Assembly (NCBI RefSeq): GCF_002866825.1
Contig: NZ_PKUS01000010.1
Coordinates: forward strand, 1-64,000
Reading direction: 5' to 3'
From: Pseudohalioglobus lutimaris
Lineage (GTDB): Bacteria > Pseudomonadota > Gammaproteobacteria > Pseudomonadales > Halieaceae
DNA length: 64,000 nucleotides
Shown here in pieces: positions 35,110 to 44,482 of the stretch. A program made the translations under genes and the position numbers. How positions within the stretch are numbered: the stretch's first letter is position 1; each line of letters opens with the position of its first letter. The notes under the pieces were generated by a model. The model was not told the origin of the DNA. It saw nothing but the letters and a program-made list of their open reading frames with translations, and did not search any database.

Positions 35110-36333
35110 ATGTACCAGTTCAGCGAGCGTTCACAGCAAGTACAGGCCAAACTGCAGTCATTCATGGATGAGCATATCTATCCGAACGAGGAGAACTATG
35201 CGCGGCAATTGCGTGAGGCAGAAGACCGCTGGGCGCCCCTGCCACTGATGGAGGAGCTAAAGACCAGGGCCCGGGCCGCAGGCCTGTGGAACCTGTTTAT
35301 TCCCCCCGGCCTCGCAGAGTTTGCTGATCACGATGGCTTCAGCAATTTTGACTATGCCCCACTTGCGGAAACAATGGGGCGGGTGTTGTGGAGCCCGGAG
35401 GTATTCAACTGCAGTGCCCCCGACACGGGTAACATGGAAGTCTTCATGAAGTATGGCACGGAGGCTCAGCAGGCGAAGTGGTTGACGCCGCTGCTCAAGG
35501 GCGAAATTCGTTCAGCCTATGCCATGACCGAACCGCAGGTTGCCAGTTCCGACGCGACCAATGTTGAACTCCGTATTGAACGGGATGGTGAGGAATGGGT
35601 ACTCAACGGCCGCAAATGGTTTACTTCCAACGCGATGCATACCCGCACCGCGATCTTTATCGTGATGGGCAAGTCCGATCCGAACAATGAAAATCGACAC
35701 CTGCAGCAGAGCCAGGTATTGGTCCCACGCGAGACACCAGGGGTGGAAGTGATGCGTGCACTGACAACCCTAGGCTATGACGATGCACCGCTGGGGCATG
35801 CCGAGATGCGCTTCACTGATGTGCGCGTACCGCTGGAAAATATGCTGCTGGGGGAAGGTCGCGGCTTCGAAATAGCCCAGGGCCGCCTCGGTCCCGGACG
35901 CATTCATCATTGTATGCGTCTGATCGGCATTGCCCAGCGCTCCCTGGAGCTGGCCTGCCAGCGCGTCGTGTCTCGCACTACCTTCGGCCGCACGCTGGAT
36001 CGCCACCAGTCCGTACGGGAGGAGATTTCCAAGAGTTATTCAGAAATCGAGATGGCGCGCCTGCTGGTGTTGAAAACCTGTGCGCGCATGGACGAAGTCG
36101 GCCCCAAGGGCGCGATGGACCTCATCGCGGCCAGCAAAACCAGTGTGCCCATCATGATGCAGACGGTTATCGACCGCTGCATGCAGATGCATGGTGCGGG
36201 CGGTCTCACCGAGGACTACTGCATGGCTGAGGGTTTCAACTATGCGCGCTGGTGTCGTCAGGCCGATGGTCCCGACCAGGTGCACCAGATGGCCCTGGGC
36301 AAGATGGTTATAAACCGTTTCAGCGAAGCGTAA
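35110..36333 (+). CDS. Acyl-CoA dehydrogenase (ACAD10/11-like)
   Basis: This 407-residue flavoprotein has the motifs SAYAMTEPQVASSDATNVELRIE, WVLNGRKWFTSNA, LGPGRIHHCMRLIGIAQRSLELA and HGAGGLTEDYCMAEGFNYARWCRQADGPDQVH. The TEPQVASSDA form and the GPDQVH end mark the ACAD10/11-like group, which acts on unusual or long branched acyl-CoAs. The ATG at 35110 has GGAG 9 nt upstream. It lies alone on the plus strand beside the YciI gene. Together with the acyl-CoA dehydrogenase at 28.4-29.6 kb it supports a beta-oxidation-type pathway in this region. Confidence 0.94.
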   Translation: MYQFSERSQQVQAKLQSFMDEHIYPNEENYARQLREAEDRWAPLPLMEELKTRARAAGLWNLFIPPGLAEFADHDGFSNFDYAPLAETMGRVLWSPEVFNCSAPDTGNMEVFMKYGTEAQQAKWLTPLLKGEIRSAYAMTEPQVASSDATNVELRIERDGEEWVLNGRKWFTSNAMHTRTAIFIVMGKSDPNNENRHLQQSQVLVPRETPGVEVMRALTTLGYDDAPLGHAEMRFTDVRVPLENMLLGEGRGFEIAQGRLGPGRIHHCMRLIGIAQRSLELACQRVVSRTTFGRTLDRHQSVREEISKSYSEIEMARLLVLKTCARMDEVGPKGAMDLIAASKTSVPIMMQTVIDRCMQMHGAGGLTEDYCMAEGFNYARWCRQADGPDQVHQMALGKMVINRFSEA

Positions 36334-36589
36334 AGTAACCCCCGCCCTGGTTACTCGTCCCGGTGCCAGCCATACCGTCACGGTCGCGCCGAAGGTGACC
36401 GGCAGAGAATGCCCCCGGGACCGGCTGGATCAAAGCGCCAGACTGGCCGGCCCCATGAATAACCTGGTCAATAACGCCAGCGCGGCTGCCGAAGGATGCA
36501 TCGTCTGATAGTATAAACGGCTCAAGTTTCGCGGAGACGGGTGGCCTGGTCGTCGGCAGCCCCCTAGCGTCTGTCGTCAGGAGATGATC

Positions 36590-38299
36590 ATGCCCCCGGA
36601 GTGGCTGCGAGGCTACCGCAAAGCGACCTTTGCCAGTGACCTGCTCGCCGGAAGCGTCGTCACTATCATGCTCATACCGCAGTCGTTGGCCTATGCCTTG
36701 CTCGCCGGGTTACCCGCGGAGATGGGGCTCTACGCCAGTATTCTTCCACTTATCGTCTATGCCTTACTGGGAAGCAGTCGAACCCTTTCCGTGGGTCCCG
36801 TGGCCGTGGTGTCGTTGATGACTGCGATGGCGGTTGGCAAGGTCGCTGAAGCTGGCAGTGCAGATTATGCCGCGGCGGCCATTGCGCTGGCAGCATTATC
36901 CGGCATCATGTTACTGGTCATGGGATTCCTGCGTTTTGGCTTTCTCGCCAATTTTCTTTCCCATCCTGTGGTTTCAGGGTTCATCACCGCCTCCGCTTTC
37001 ATTATCGCTTTGGGGCAGGTGAAGCATCTTCTCGGGGTGCCGGCGCAGGGGCACAACCTGCCCACCCAACTCAGCTCATTGTTGATGCACGTTCCCGACA
37101 CCAATCCCATCACACTGGTCACCGGTTTGCTGGCCATCGCGTTCCTGGTTTGGGCTCGCCGCGGACTTCAGCCGCTATTGCGTCGCGCGGGCCTGTCGCA
37201 GGACGTGGCGAGCATTCTGGCCAAGGCCGGCCCTGTATTATTGATTGTGGGCACCGTGGCGGGTAGCTACCTGTTCCATTTTGCTGACAGAGGTGTTGCA
37301 CTGGTTGGCGCAGTGCCGAGAGGAATGCCCTCACTTGCCCTGCCGCCACTGGACCCGGGGCTGTGGTCGCAATTAGCTCTCTCAGCATTGCTGATCGCGA
37401 TAATCGGTTTCGTAGAGTCGGTCTCGGTGGGAAAGACACTGGCCGCAAAGCGACGTCAGCGGATTGACCCCAACCAGGAGCTGGTGGCGTTGGGCGGTGC
37501 CAACGTGGCCTCTGCATTTTCGGGAGGCTTTCCTGTCACCGGCGGTTTTTCCCGTTCAGTGGTCAATTTCGACGCGGGCGCACAAACCCCTGCGGCAAGC
37601 ATCCTGGCAGCCGCAGGCATCGCTCTGGCGGCCCTCTTTCTGACCCCATTGCTCTACTACTTGCCTAATGCAACGCTGGCGGCCACGATCATTGTGGCCG
37701 TCAGCAGCCTGGTTGACCTGGACCTGGTACGCCGTGCCTGGCGCTATTCGATCTCTGATTTTACCGCGATCTGCACGACTATTGTCGCCACCCTGATGCT
37801 GGGGATAGAGCTGGGCGTGTTAACGGGCATACTCGTGTCGGTCCTGCTGCATCTCTACAAAACAACCCGACCACATATAGCCGTGGTAGGCGCCGTCGCC
37901 GGTACTGAGCATTACCGTAACGTGGAACGCCACAGCGTTATTACGCATCCGAACCTGGTTTCGCTGCGTATCGATGAGAGTCTTTACTTTGCCAACGCCA
38001 GTTACCTTGAAGATTACATTTATCAATGGGTGGCCGCTAACGACAGCATTGAACATGTTATCCTCCAGTGCACTGCTGTGAATGAAATCGACATGAGCGC
38101 CCTGGAGGCACTTGAAGCCATTGACCATCGATTGCGGGAGCAGGGAATAACGCTGAACCTGAGTGAGGTGAAAGGGCCGGTGATGGATGCACTAAAGAGT
38201 GTCGATTTTATCCAGAGGCTCTCAGGCAGAGTATTCCTCAGCCACCACCAGGCAGTTAAAGCACTCAAAACCGACGAGATCGAGCCCTACATCATCTGA
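36590..38299 (+). CDS. SulP-family anion transporter with STAS domain
   Basis: This 569-residue transporter has the SulP start AGSVVTIMLIPQSLAYALLAGLPAEMGLYASILP, followed by LGSSRTLSVGPVAVVSLMTA and NVASAFSGGFPVTGGFSRSVVN. It has about 10-12 membrane spans. A cytoplasmic STAS domain occupies the last 120 residues (LRIDESLYFANASYLEDYI to NEIDMSALEALEAI). I start at ATG 36590, where AGGAG is 6 nt upstream; ATG 36584 lies on top of the ribosome site. Members carry sulfate, bicarbonate or other anions. With two sulfatases nearby, sulfate movement is an attractive guess, but specificity is not shown. Confidence 0.94.
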   Translation: MPPEWLRGYRKATFASDLLAGSVVTIMLIPQSLAYALLAGLPAEMGLYASILPLIVYALLGSSRTLSVGPVAVVSLMTAMAVGKVAEAGSADYAAAAIALAALSGIMLLVMGFLRFGFLANFLSHPVVSGFITASAFIIALGQVKHLLGVPAQGHNLPTQLSSLLMHVPDTNPITLVTGLLAIAFLVWARRGLQPLLRRAGLSQDVASILAKAGPVLLIVGTVAGSYLFHFADRGVALVGAVPRGMPSLALPPLDPGLWSQLALSALLIAIIGFVESVSVGKTLAAKRRQRIDPNQELVALGGANVASAFSGGFPVTGGFSRSVVNFDAGAQTPAASILAAAGIALAALFLTPLLYYLPNATLAATIIVAVSSLVDLDLVRRAWRYSISDFTAICTTIVATLMLGIELGVLTGILVSVLLHLYKTTRPHIAVVGAVAGTEHYRNVERHSVITHPNLVSLRIDESLYFANASYLEDYIYQWVAANDSIEHVILQCTAVNEIDMSALEALEAIDHRLREQGITLNLSEVKGPVMDALKSVDFIQRLSGRVFLSHHQAVKALKTDEIEPYII

Positions 38300-38344
38300 T
38301 GCCATGCTCATCGCTGGCGGTATTTAACCGGGATAGAATCAACC

Positions 38345-40924
38345 ATGCACCAGAACCCTTTGTTACGCGGCGGGATATTCTTGCTGATAGTTTTTTTGAT
38401 CGGCGTCGTCGCCGTGCTGACCCAGGAAGAGGAAGATCCCTGCGCCAATCCCCAGGCAGATATCAGCGCAGCTGTGCTTGCCGATAGTGAGCATGACAGC
38501 GACGCCCTGGCTAATCGTGCGATCCTGATGCGCGGCAAGTGTCCGCAACCAGCCCCCCAGGCGACGCCTGCGCCGAACGACATCAATTCCCAATCCGAGA
38601 GTAATTCCCAGCCTGATCCAAACGACATCGGCATCAAAACCGGAATGCGCTGGAGTCTGTTCGCGTCCGCGATTGCAGCTGATTCCACAGTTCAGCCTTC
38701 AACTTCCCAACTGCAGTCGGCGCCGCCTACAGCGGTATCCACCGACACGCCCATGGAGATTATCGAACACCGCTGCATGGTCTGCCACGGTTGCTACGAC
38801 GCGCCCTGCCAACTCAAGCTGGAAGCACAGGCCGGCCTGGAACGTGGGGCCAGCAAGGACCTGGTATACGACGGCGGCCGCCTGATCACCGCCAACCTGA
38901 CCCGCCTGTTTGATGACGCCTATACCAACAAACAATGGCGAGAAAAGGGCTTTTACCCGGTGATCAATAACCAGGATCCGGAACAAGGCGTGATGTACCG
39001 CTTACTCGAGCTCAAGCAGGAGCACCCCCTGCCGACCGAAGGCCCTGTCCCTGCCGGCTTCGATTTCTCGCTGGCCAGGGATCAACAGTGCCCCAAAGAG
39101 GACGAATTCGATGCCTACGCAGATGAAAAACCGCTGTGGGGTATGCCTTACGGCTTACCGGGCCTGAGTCAGCAGCAACACAAAACGCTTACAGGCTGGC
39201 TAGAGCAAGGTGCACCTCCTCCTGCGCTTGCCCCTGTACCGGCAGCCACCCAGGACTTGCTGGCTGACTGGGAAGCGTTTCTCAACGGCGATACTCCCCG
39301 CCAGCGATTGATGGCACGCTATATTTACGAGCACCTGTTCCTGGCCAACCTCTACCTCTACGAGAGCGACCATCCGCTGTGGTTCCGTCTGGTGCGGTCG
39401 CGCACTGCTCCGGGGGAGCCGCTGCAACTGATCAGCACTCGTCGCCCCTACGATGATCCCGGCGTGGACCGCGTCTACTACCGACTGCAACGCATGCCGG
39501 TAACCGCGCTGGACAAAACGCACATGCCCTATCGTTTCGATCAGGAGCGCATGGACTGGTACCGGCAGCTTTTCATCGAGCCGGACTACAAAGTGGTCTC
39601 CTTGCCCGGGTATGCACAGGATGTCGCAGCGAATCCGTTCAAGGCCTTCGTGGACCTGCCCATCGACTCCCGCTACCGCTTCATATTGGAAGAATCCCGT
39701 TTCACGATCATGAACTTCATCAAGGGGCCGGTGTGCCGGGGGCAGATCGCGCTCAACGTTATTGATGATCACTTCTGGGTGGTGTTTGCCAACCCCGATC
39801 GCATGGACATTGAAGTTGACGCGCGCTTCCTGGCGCGGGAAATGGACAAGATGCGCCTGCCCACGCCGACGACCGGCACTCCAATTGACCTGCTGAGTTG
39901 GCGGGCCTATGCAAAGTCCCATGAAAGGTACCAACGTGCTCGCTCACGCTTCATTCGCAAGAAAGTAGCGCAGGGGCGACGCTTGAGCCTGAACTCGATC
40001 TGGGACGGCGATGGGCATAACCCCAATGCTGCCTTGACGATTTTTCGCCATTTCGACACGGCATCGGTGGAGACAGGGCTGATCGGCAATGTTCCCAAAA
40101 CCGCATGGGTCATCGATTATCCGCTGCTGGAGCGCATTCATTACCTGCTGGTGGCGGGGTTCGATGTCTACGGGTCTGTCTCTCACCAGCTGGAGTCACG
40201 GCTTTACATGGACTTTCTGCGTATGGAAGGTGAGTTTAACTTCCTGCTATTCATGCCGCAGGATCAGCGTTTACCCCTGTGGGACCACTGGTACCGTGAT
40301 GCACCCAAAGGAACTCGCAGTCACTTCATTGAGCGCAGTGCACTGGAGCAGGACACCGCGGCTATCGAATACAGCACTGACGACCCCAAGGCTGAACTGC
40401 TGACTATGCTGCGTGATCGCCTGTATGGTGCAGAGGCGCCGACGTTTGCCTATCGAGGGCGTGGCGCGCCAGACCAGGTTGTGACCACTCTCGCCGCAAT
40501 GGAAGCAGCCGTCGGGGCCCACAACAGCTTCCTGCCTGATGTGAGCTTCATCAACCTGATCGGCAGGGAACAGGATCGCTTCTATACCATGTTGCGCAAC
40601 TCGGCACACTCCAACATCGCGCAGCTGTTCCGGGAGGATGAGCGTCGATTGCCCGGCGAAGACAGTATTACGCTGGTACAGGGTTTCATCGGCGCCTACC
40701 CCAACTATTTTTTCCAGGTCGAAGAGACTGAGCTGACGAAATTTGCCGCTGACATTGCGGCACTAAAGAGCGAGAAAGAGTATCAGGCACTCCTCACGCG
40801 CTACGGGGTAAGGCGCAACGCGCCATGGTTCTGGCGTTTTGTCGACAAGGCCCATGCGCGGTACGAATGGCAGAACCCTGTCGAATATGGCTTGTTTGAC
40901 CTCAATCGCTACAGTAGCGATTGA
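38345..40924 (+). CDS. cti: Fatty acid cis/trans isomerase
   Basis: This 859-residue periplasmic enzyme turns cis-unsaturated membrane fatty acids into trans forms under solvent or heat stress. It has an N-terminal hydrophobic segment (GIFLLIVFLIGVVAVLTQ), a low-complexity linker rich in Q, P and S, and then the haem c motif CMVCH at EIIEHRCMVCHGCYDAPCQLK. The rest follows the Cti family, for example NFIKGPVCRGQIALNVIDDHFWVVFANP and TAWVIDYPLLERIHYLLVAGFD. Expected full length is about 760-800 residues, so the linker adds some. It is 45 nt after the SulP gene, and its stop abuts the sohB stop in a TGATCA palindrome. Confidence 0.95.
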   Translation: MHQNPLLRGGIFLLIVFLIGVVAVLTQEEEDPCANPQADISAAVLADSEHDSDALANRAILMRGKCPQPAPQATPAPNDINSQSESNSQPDPNDIGIKTGMRWSLFASAIAADSTVQPSTSQLQSAPPTAVSTDTPMEIIEHRCMVCHGCYDAPCQLKLEAQAGLERGASKDLVYDGGRLITANLTRLFDDAYTNKQWREKGFYPVINNQDPEQGVMYRLLELKQEHPLPTEGPVPAGFDFSLARDQQCPKEDEFDAYADEKPLWGMPYGLPGLSQQQHKTLTGWLEQGAPPPALAPVPAATQDLLADWEAFLNGDTPRQRLMARYIYEHLFLANLYLYESDHPLWFRLVRSRTAPGEPLQLISTRRPYDDPGVDRVYYRLQRMPVTALDKTHMPYRFDQERMDWYRQLFIEPDYKVVSLPGYAQDVAANPFKAFVDLPIDSRYRFILEESRFTIMNFIKGPVCRGQIALNVIDDHFWVVFANPDRMDIEVDARFLAREMDKMRLPTPTTGTPIDLLSWRAYAKSHERYQRARSRFIRKKVAQGRRLSLNSIWDGDGHNPNAALTIFRHFDTASVETGLIGNVPKTAWVIDYPLLERIHYLLVAGFDVYGSVSHQLESRLYMDFLRMEGEFNFLLFMPQDQRLPLWDHWYRDAPKGTRSHFIERSALEQDTAAIEYSTDDPKAELLTMLRDRLYGAEAPTFAYRGRGAPDQVVTTLAAMEAAVGAHNSFLPDVSFINLIGREQDRFYTMLRNSAHSNIAQLFREDERRLPGEDSITLVQGFIGAYPNYFFQVEETELTKFAADIAALKSEKEYQALLTRYGVRRNAPWFWRFVDKAHARYEWQNPVEYGLFDLNRYSSD

Positions 40925-41992
40925 TCAAACCGGGGGACGGCCCTGCCCCCGTTGCCAGATTTTGAGGAACGCTCTTTCCAGGGAGCTCTCTGCGGCCATG
41001 CCCAGCTTTTCCTGCCAGGTCTTTTTGTGGACAAAGCGCACGTCGAACACGTCCCGCTCCTTCAACTGCGCCTGGATAAACGCATCAGATGTCTGTACGT
41101 CATCGACCAGGCCCCGCTCCACTGCCTTGGTGCCGTACCAGACTTCGCCGGTTGCAACACTGGCGATATCCAACTGGGGGCGGTTTTCGCTGACAAAGTC
41201 CTTGAACAGGTCGTGGGTTTCCTCAAGATCCTGATTGAATTTCTCGCGATCTTTTTCGGTATTCTCCCCAAACATGGTGACGGTACGCTTGTATTCACCG
41301 GCAGTGAATAACTCAAAATCGATATCGTGCTTTTTCAACAGTCGGTGGAAGTTGGGTACCTGAGCGAGCACACCGATTGAACCAAGGACCGCAAACGGTG
41401 CAGCAATAATCCTGTCAGCCACGCAGGCCATCATATAGCCGCCGCTGGCGGCAACCTTGTCCACCGCTATAGTAAGGGGAACGTGCGCATCGCGGATGCG
41501 GCGCAACTGGCTGGCAGCAAGCCCGTATCCGTGTACCAGGCCGCCGGGGCTTTCAACTTTCACCAGCACCTCGTCACCTTCAGTAGACTGGTTGAGCACC
41601 GCAGTGATTTCCTCGCGCAGGTTGTCGGTCGCGCTGGCCCTGATGTCACCATCAAAATTCAGCACATAAAGGCGCTTGCGTTGTGCTGAATCGGCACCGC
41701 CATCCTGGTCACGCTTACTGGCTTTCCGGGCGGCCTTGGCCTCCTGCTTGTCCTGTTTCTTGGTTGCCTTGCGCTTCGCCTTGAGGGTTTCCGGGTCTGC
41801 CACGACATGCTCGATACTCTCGCCAATCTGCTTGTATTTCTCGTTCAGATTGCGGATTTCAATGTGTCCCTCATGCAGCTCCGCCTTGTTTCTCTGTCCA
41901 ATGGACACCAGTCCCGTGACGACGATAAGAAAGGCTGCGACCAGAACGATGGCCTGGCCCAGAAACAGGCCAAATTCATAGATATATTCCAA
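40925..41992 (-). CDS. sohB: Inner-membrane protease SohB (S49 family)
   Basis: This 355-residue protein has an N-terminal membrane segment (GLFLGQAIVLVAAFLIVVTGLV), a lysine- and alanine-rich linker and an S49 peptidase domain. The catalytic serine is in KVAASGGYMMACVADRI and the lysine partner region is FAVLGSIGVLAQVPNFHRLLKK. It matches SohB, a relative of signal-peptide peptidase. The start is TTG, with GGAG 6 nt upstream inside the end of nudC, so translation is probably coupled. It converges with cti without any spacer. Confidence 0.94.
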   Translation of the reverse strand: MEYIYEFGLFLGQAIVLVAAFLIVVTGLVSIGQRNKAELHEGHIEIRNLNEKYKQIGESIEHVVADPETLKAKRKATKKQDKQEAKAARKASKRDQDGGADSAQRKRLYVLNFDGDIRASATDNLREEITAVLNQSTEGDEVLVKVESPGGLVHGYGLAASQLRRIRDAHVPLTIAVDKVAASGGYMMACVADRIIAAPFAVLGSIGVLAQVPNFHRLLKKHDIDFELFTAGEYKRTVTMFGENTEKDREKFNQDLEETHDLFKDFVSENRPQLDIASVATGEVWYGTKAVERGLVDDVQTSDAFIQAQLKERDVFDVRFVHKKTWQEKLGMAAESSLERAFLKIWQRGQGRPPV

Positions 41993-41995
41993 GTA

Positions 41996-42820
41996 TTACT
42001 CCACGGGGTTCGACAGTGCATTAACGTAGTGTTGAATCAGCTGACCGGCAACGGATGCGGGCGGTGGCACGCGTGGCAGGGCGCGATAATGAAACCAGCG
42101 CGCATCGGCGATTTCCTCAGGGTCACAGCGGATCTCGCCGCCCCTGTATTCGGCGAAAAAGCCAAGCATCAACTGGTTGGGGAAAGGCCAGGATTGCGAA
42201 TGAAAGTAGCGCAGCCGCCCCACATCCAGGCCAACCTCCTCTTTTACTTCTCGTATCAACGTCTCCTCAGCGGTCTCGCCGGCTTCAATAAAGCCTGCCA
42301 ATGTGCTGTACATGCCTGCAGGGTGGTTGACGTTGTTCGCGAGAAGCAACTCCTCGCCGCGCGTGACCAGCATAATAACGCAGGGCGCAATACGCGGATA
42401 ACTGATCACACCACAGGGCTGGCAGCGCATTGCGCGCTCAGCCGGGTCGGCGTCCATGGGCGCACCACAACGTCCACAGAACTGATGGTCTCGCTCCCAG
42501 TTCAGCAGCTGTGCGGCACGACCCGCAAGTGCGAAAAGCTGTTCTTCCACCCTGCCGAGAATCTGCCAAAGGCTCCCCACCTGATAATCCATGGGGTCGA
42601 GCTGGTGCCGATCATCTATCTCGATGGCAAAACAGGGTCGGTCATGCCAATAACCCAGAAAGTGGCGCCTCTGCACCCGCCAACCATCTCGGCCCACGAC
42701 CTCTTCTTCCAGCAGGCACAGCTGCGGCGAGCGCAGTTGGCTAACCAGTTTCCCACGCTGGAAAACCAGCTGCAGTGACGGCGTGCGCGAATCGGGCGGG
42801 CTATTGTCTGGTCTGAACAT
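41996..42820 (-). CDS. nudC: NAD(+) diphosphatase / NADH pyrophosphatase NudC
   Basis: This 274-residue enzyme hydrolyses NAD(H) to NMN and AMP and removes NAD caps from RNA. The zinc ribbon is CGRCGAPMD with CQPCGVISYP. The Nudix box is GFIEAGETAEETLIREVKEEVGL. The NudC signature SQSWPFPNQLMLGF is present and distinguishes it from other Nudix enzymes. It is 3 nt upstream of sohB, in an operon. It is divergent from nhaB across a 156-nt region. Confidence 0.95.
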   Translation of the reverse strand: MFRPDNSPPDSRTPSLQLVFQRGKLVSQLRSPQLCLLEEEVVGRDGWRVQRRHFLGYWHDRPCFAIEIDDRHQLDPMDYQVGSLWQILGRVEEQLFALAGRAAQLLNWERDHQFCGRCGAPMDADPAERAMRCQPCGVISYPRIAPCVIMLVTRGEELLLANNVNHPAGMYSTLAGFIEAGETAEETLIREVKEEVGLDVGRLRYFHSQSWPFPNQLMLGFFAEYRGGEIRCDPEEIADARWFHYRALPRVPPPASVAGQLIQHYVNALSNPVE

Positions 42821-42844
42821 ATTGATCAGTTCGGCGGAAACGAC

Positions 42845-42854
42845 CGGCTATGGT
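42845..42854 (+). promoter_or_regulatory. CGGCTATGGT element upstream of nhaB
   Basis: The third exact copy of the 10-mer, 122 nt before nhaB in the nudC-nhaB intergenic region. TATGGT may be a -10 region. Confidence 0.25.
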
Positions 42855-42976
42855 ATGCGCGCTATCGGTATTGGGCAAGTAGACCAATGTCATTGATATT
42901 TTAATGGGATTATCCGCCATCTCAGGAGGAATTAGCGTAGAATACGGGCTCCGAATTTTCTGATCCGTATCAAACC

Positions 42977-44482
42977 ATGAGCGAATCTCTAGTCAGCGCC
43001 TTCTGGAAGAACTTCCTCGGGCCGTCCCCAGTCTGGTACAAGAAAACCATTCTTGCTTTTCTCGTGCTGAATCCGGTTATTCTGCTGGTGGCAGGGCCGT
43101 TCGTCACGGGCTGGCTGCTTATCGGTGAATTTATCTTCACCCTGGCGCTGGCGCTGCGCTGTTACCCACTGCAGCCAGGGGGCTTACTCGCAATTGAAGC
43201 GGTGCTGATGGGAATGACGACACCGGAAAGTGTCTACCATGAGACCATAGCTAACTTTGAAGTAATCCTGCTGCTGATGTTCATGGTAGCCGGTATCTAT
43301 TTCATGAAGGAGATGCTGCTTTACGTTTTCACCAAAATTCTGCTGCAGGTAAATTCCAAAATCACGCTGTCGCTGCTGTTTTCACTGGTCGCCGCGGTGC
43401 TGTCTGCTTTCCTGGACGCGCTGACCGTGACCGCTGTGCTGATTAGCGTGGGCGTCGGTTTTTATACTGTCTACCATAAAGTTGCCTCCGGCAAGGGACT
43501 CTCTCAGGACGATCACGATCACTCCCAGGACGACTCCCTGGATGAGGGCAGCCGAGAGGACCTGGAAGAGTTCCGCGCGTTCCTGCGCAGCCTGTTGATG
43601 CACGGCGCCGTGGGTACGGCTCTGGGAGGCGTTTGCACCCTGGTAGGTGAGCCGCAAAACCTGCTGATCGCCAACGTTGCCGGGTGGGACTTTCTCGAGT
43701 TTTTCGTCACCATGGCGCCGGTCACCCTTCCCGTCCTCGTTTGCGGCCTGCTTACCTGCATGGCTCTGGAGATGTCGGGCAAGTTCGGCTACGGCGCCCT
43801 CTTACCATCCCGTGTTCGCGAAGTGTTAATGGAATTCGAGGAGCGCGAACAGTCACAGCGCAACAGTCGCACCAACGCCAGACTGGCGATACAGGCCCTG
43901 GTGGCACTATTACTGGTCCTTGCGCTGGCCATGCACTGGGCGGCCGTAGGCCTGGTTGGCCTGATGGTGATTGTACTGCTCACCGCATTCAACGGCGTGA
44001 TTGAGGAACACCAGATAGGACACGCCTTCGAGGAGGCACTGCCCTTTACTGCACTGCTGGTCGTCTTCTTCGCAATCGTCGCTGTCATCCACGACCAGCA
44101 CCTGTTCACGCCAGTTATCAACACCGTACTGGCGATGGGCTCAGACGTTCGCCCGGCTATGTTCTTCATTGCCAACGGGGTGCTGTCGATGATCAGCGAC
44201 AACGTGTTTGTGGCCACCGTGTATATAAGCGAGGTCAAGGCTGCACTGGATGCGGGAACGATCAGCCGTGCAGAGTTTGATCAACTCGCGGTGGCCATCA
44301 ATACCGGAACCAACTTGCCTAGCGTGGCCACCCCCAACGGTCAGGCGGCGTTCCTGTTCCTGCTCACTTCTGCGCTGGCGCCATTAATAAGACTGTCCTA
44401 TGGTCGCATGGTGATCATGGCTCTGCCGTACACGCTGGTGATGGGGACGATTGGTCTCGCCTGCGTCAGCCTGTTTATCTGA
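42977..44482 (+). CDS. nhaB: Na+/H+ antiporter NhaB
   Basis: This 501-residue transporter has about twelve membrane spans and matches NhaB across its length: [21 protein letters not shown] near the start, [43 protein letters not shown] and [22 protein letters not shown]. It expels sodium in exchange for protons, which fits a marine organism. The cytoplasmic loop with [14 protein letters not shown] is charged. Its stop abuts that of dnaQ in TGATCA. Confidence 0.96.
   Translation: MSESLVSAFWKNFLGPSPVWYKKTILAFLVLNPVILLVAGPFVTGWLLIGEFIFTLALALRCYPLQPGGLLAIEAVLMGMTTPESVYHETIANFEVILLLMFMVAGIYFMKEMLLYVFTKILLQVNSKITLSLLFSLVAAVLSAFLDALTVTAVLISVGVGFYTVYHKVASGKGLSQDDHDHSQDDSLDEGSREDLEEFRAFLRSLLMHGAVGTALGGVCTLVGEPQNLLIANVAGWDFLEFFVTMAPVTLPVLVCGLLTCMALEMSGKFGYGALLPSRVREVLMEFEEREQSQRNSRTNARLAIQALVALLLVLALAMHWAAVGLVGLMVIVLLTAFNGVIEEHQIGHAFEEALPFTALLVVFFAIVAVIHDQHLFTPVINTVLAMGSDVRPAMFFIANGVLSMISDNVFVATVYISEVKAALDAGTISRAEFDQLAVAINTGTNLPSVATPNGQAAFLFLLTSALAPLIRLSYGRMVIMALPYTLVMGTIGLACVSLFI

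Noticed and set aside
41807-42778. 323-codon plus-strand open frame across sohB and nudC
   Set aside because: It is antisense to two genes with clear catalytic motifs and has no ribosome site or family features.
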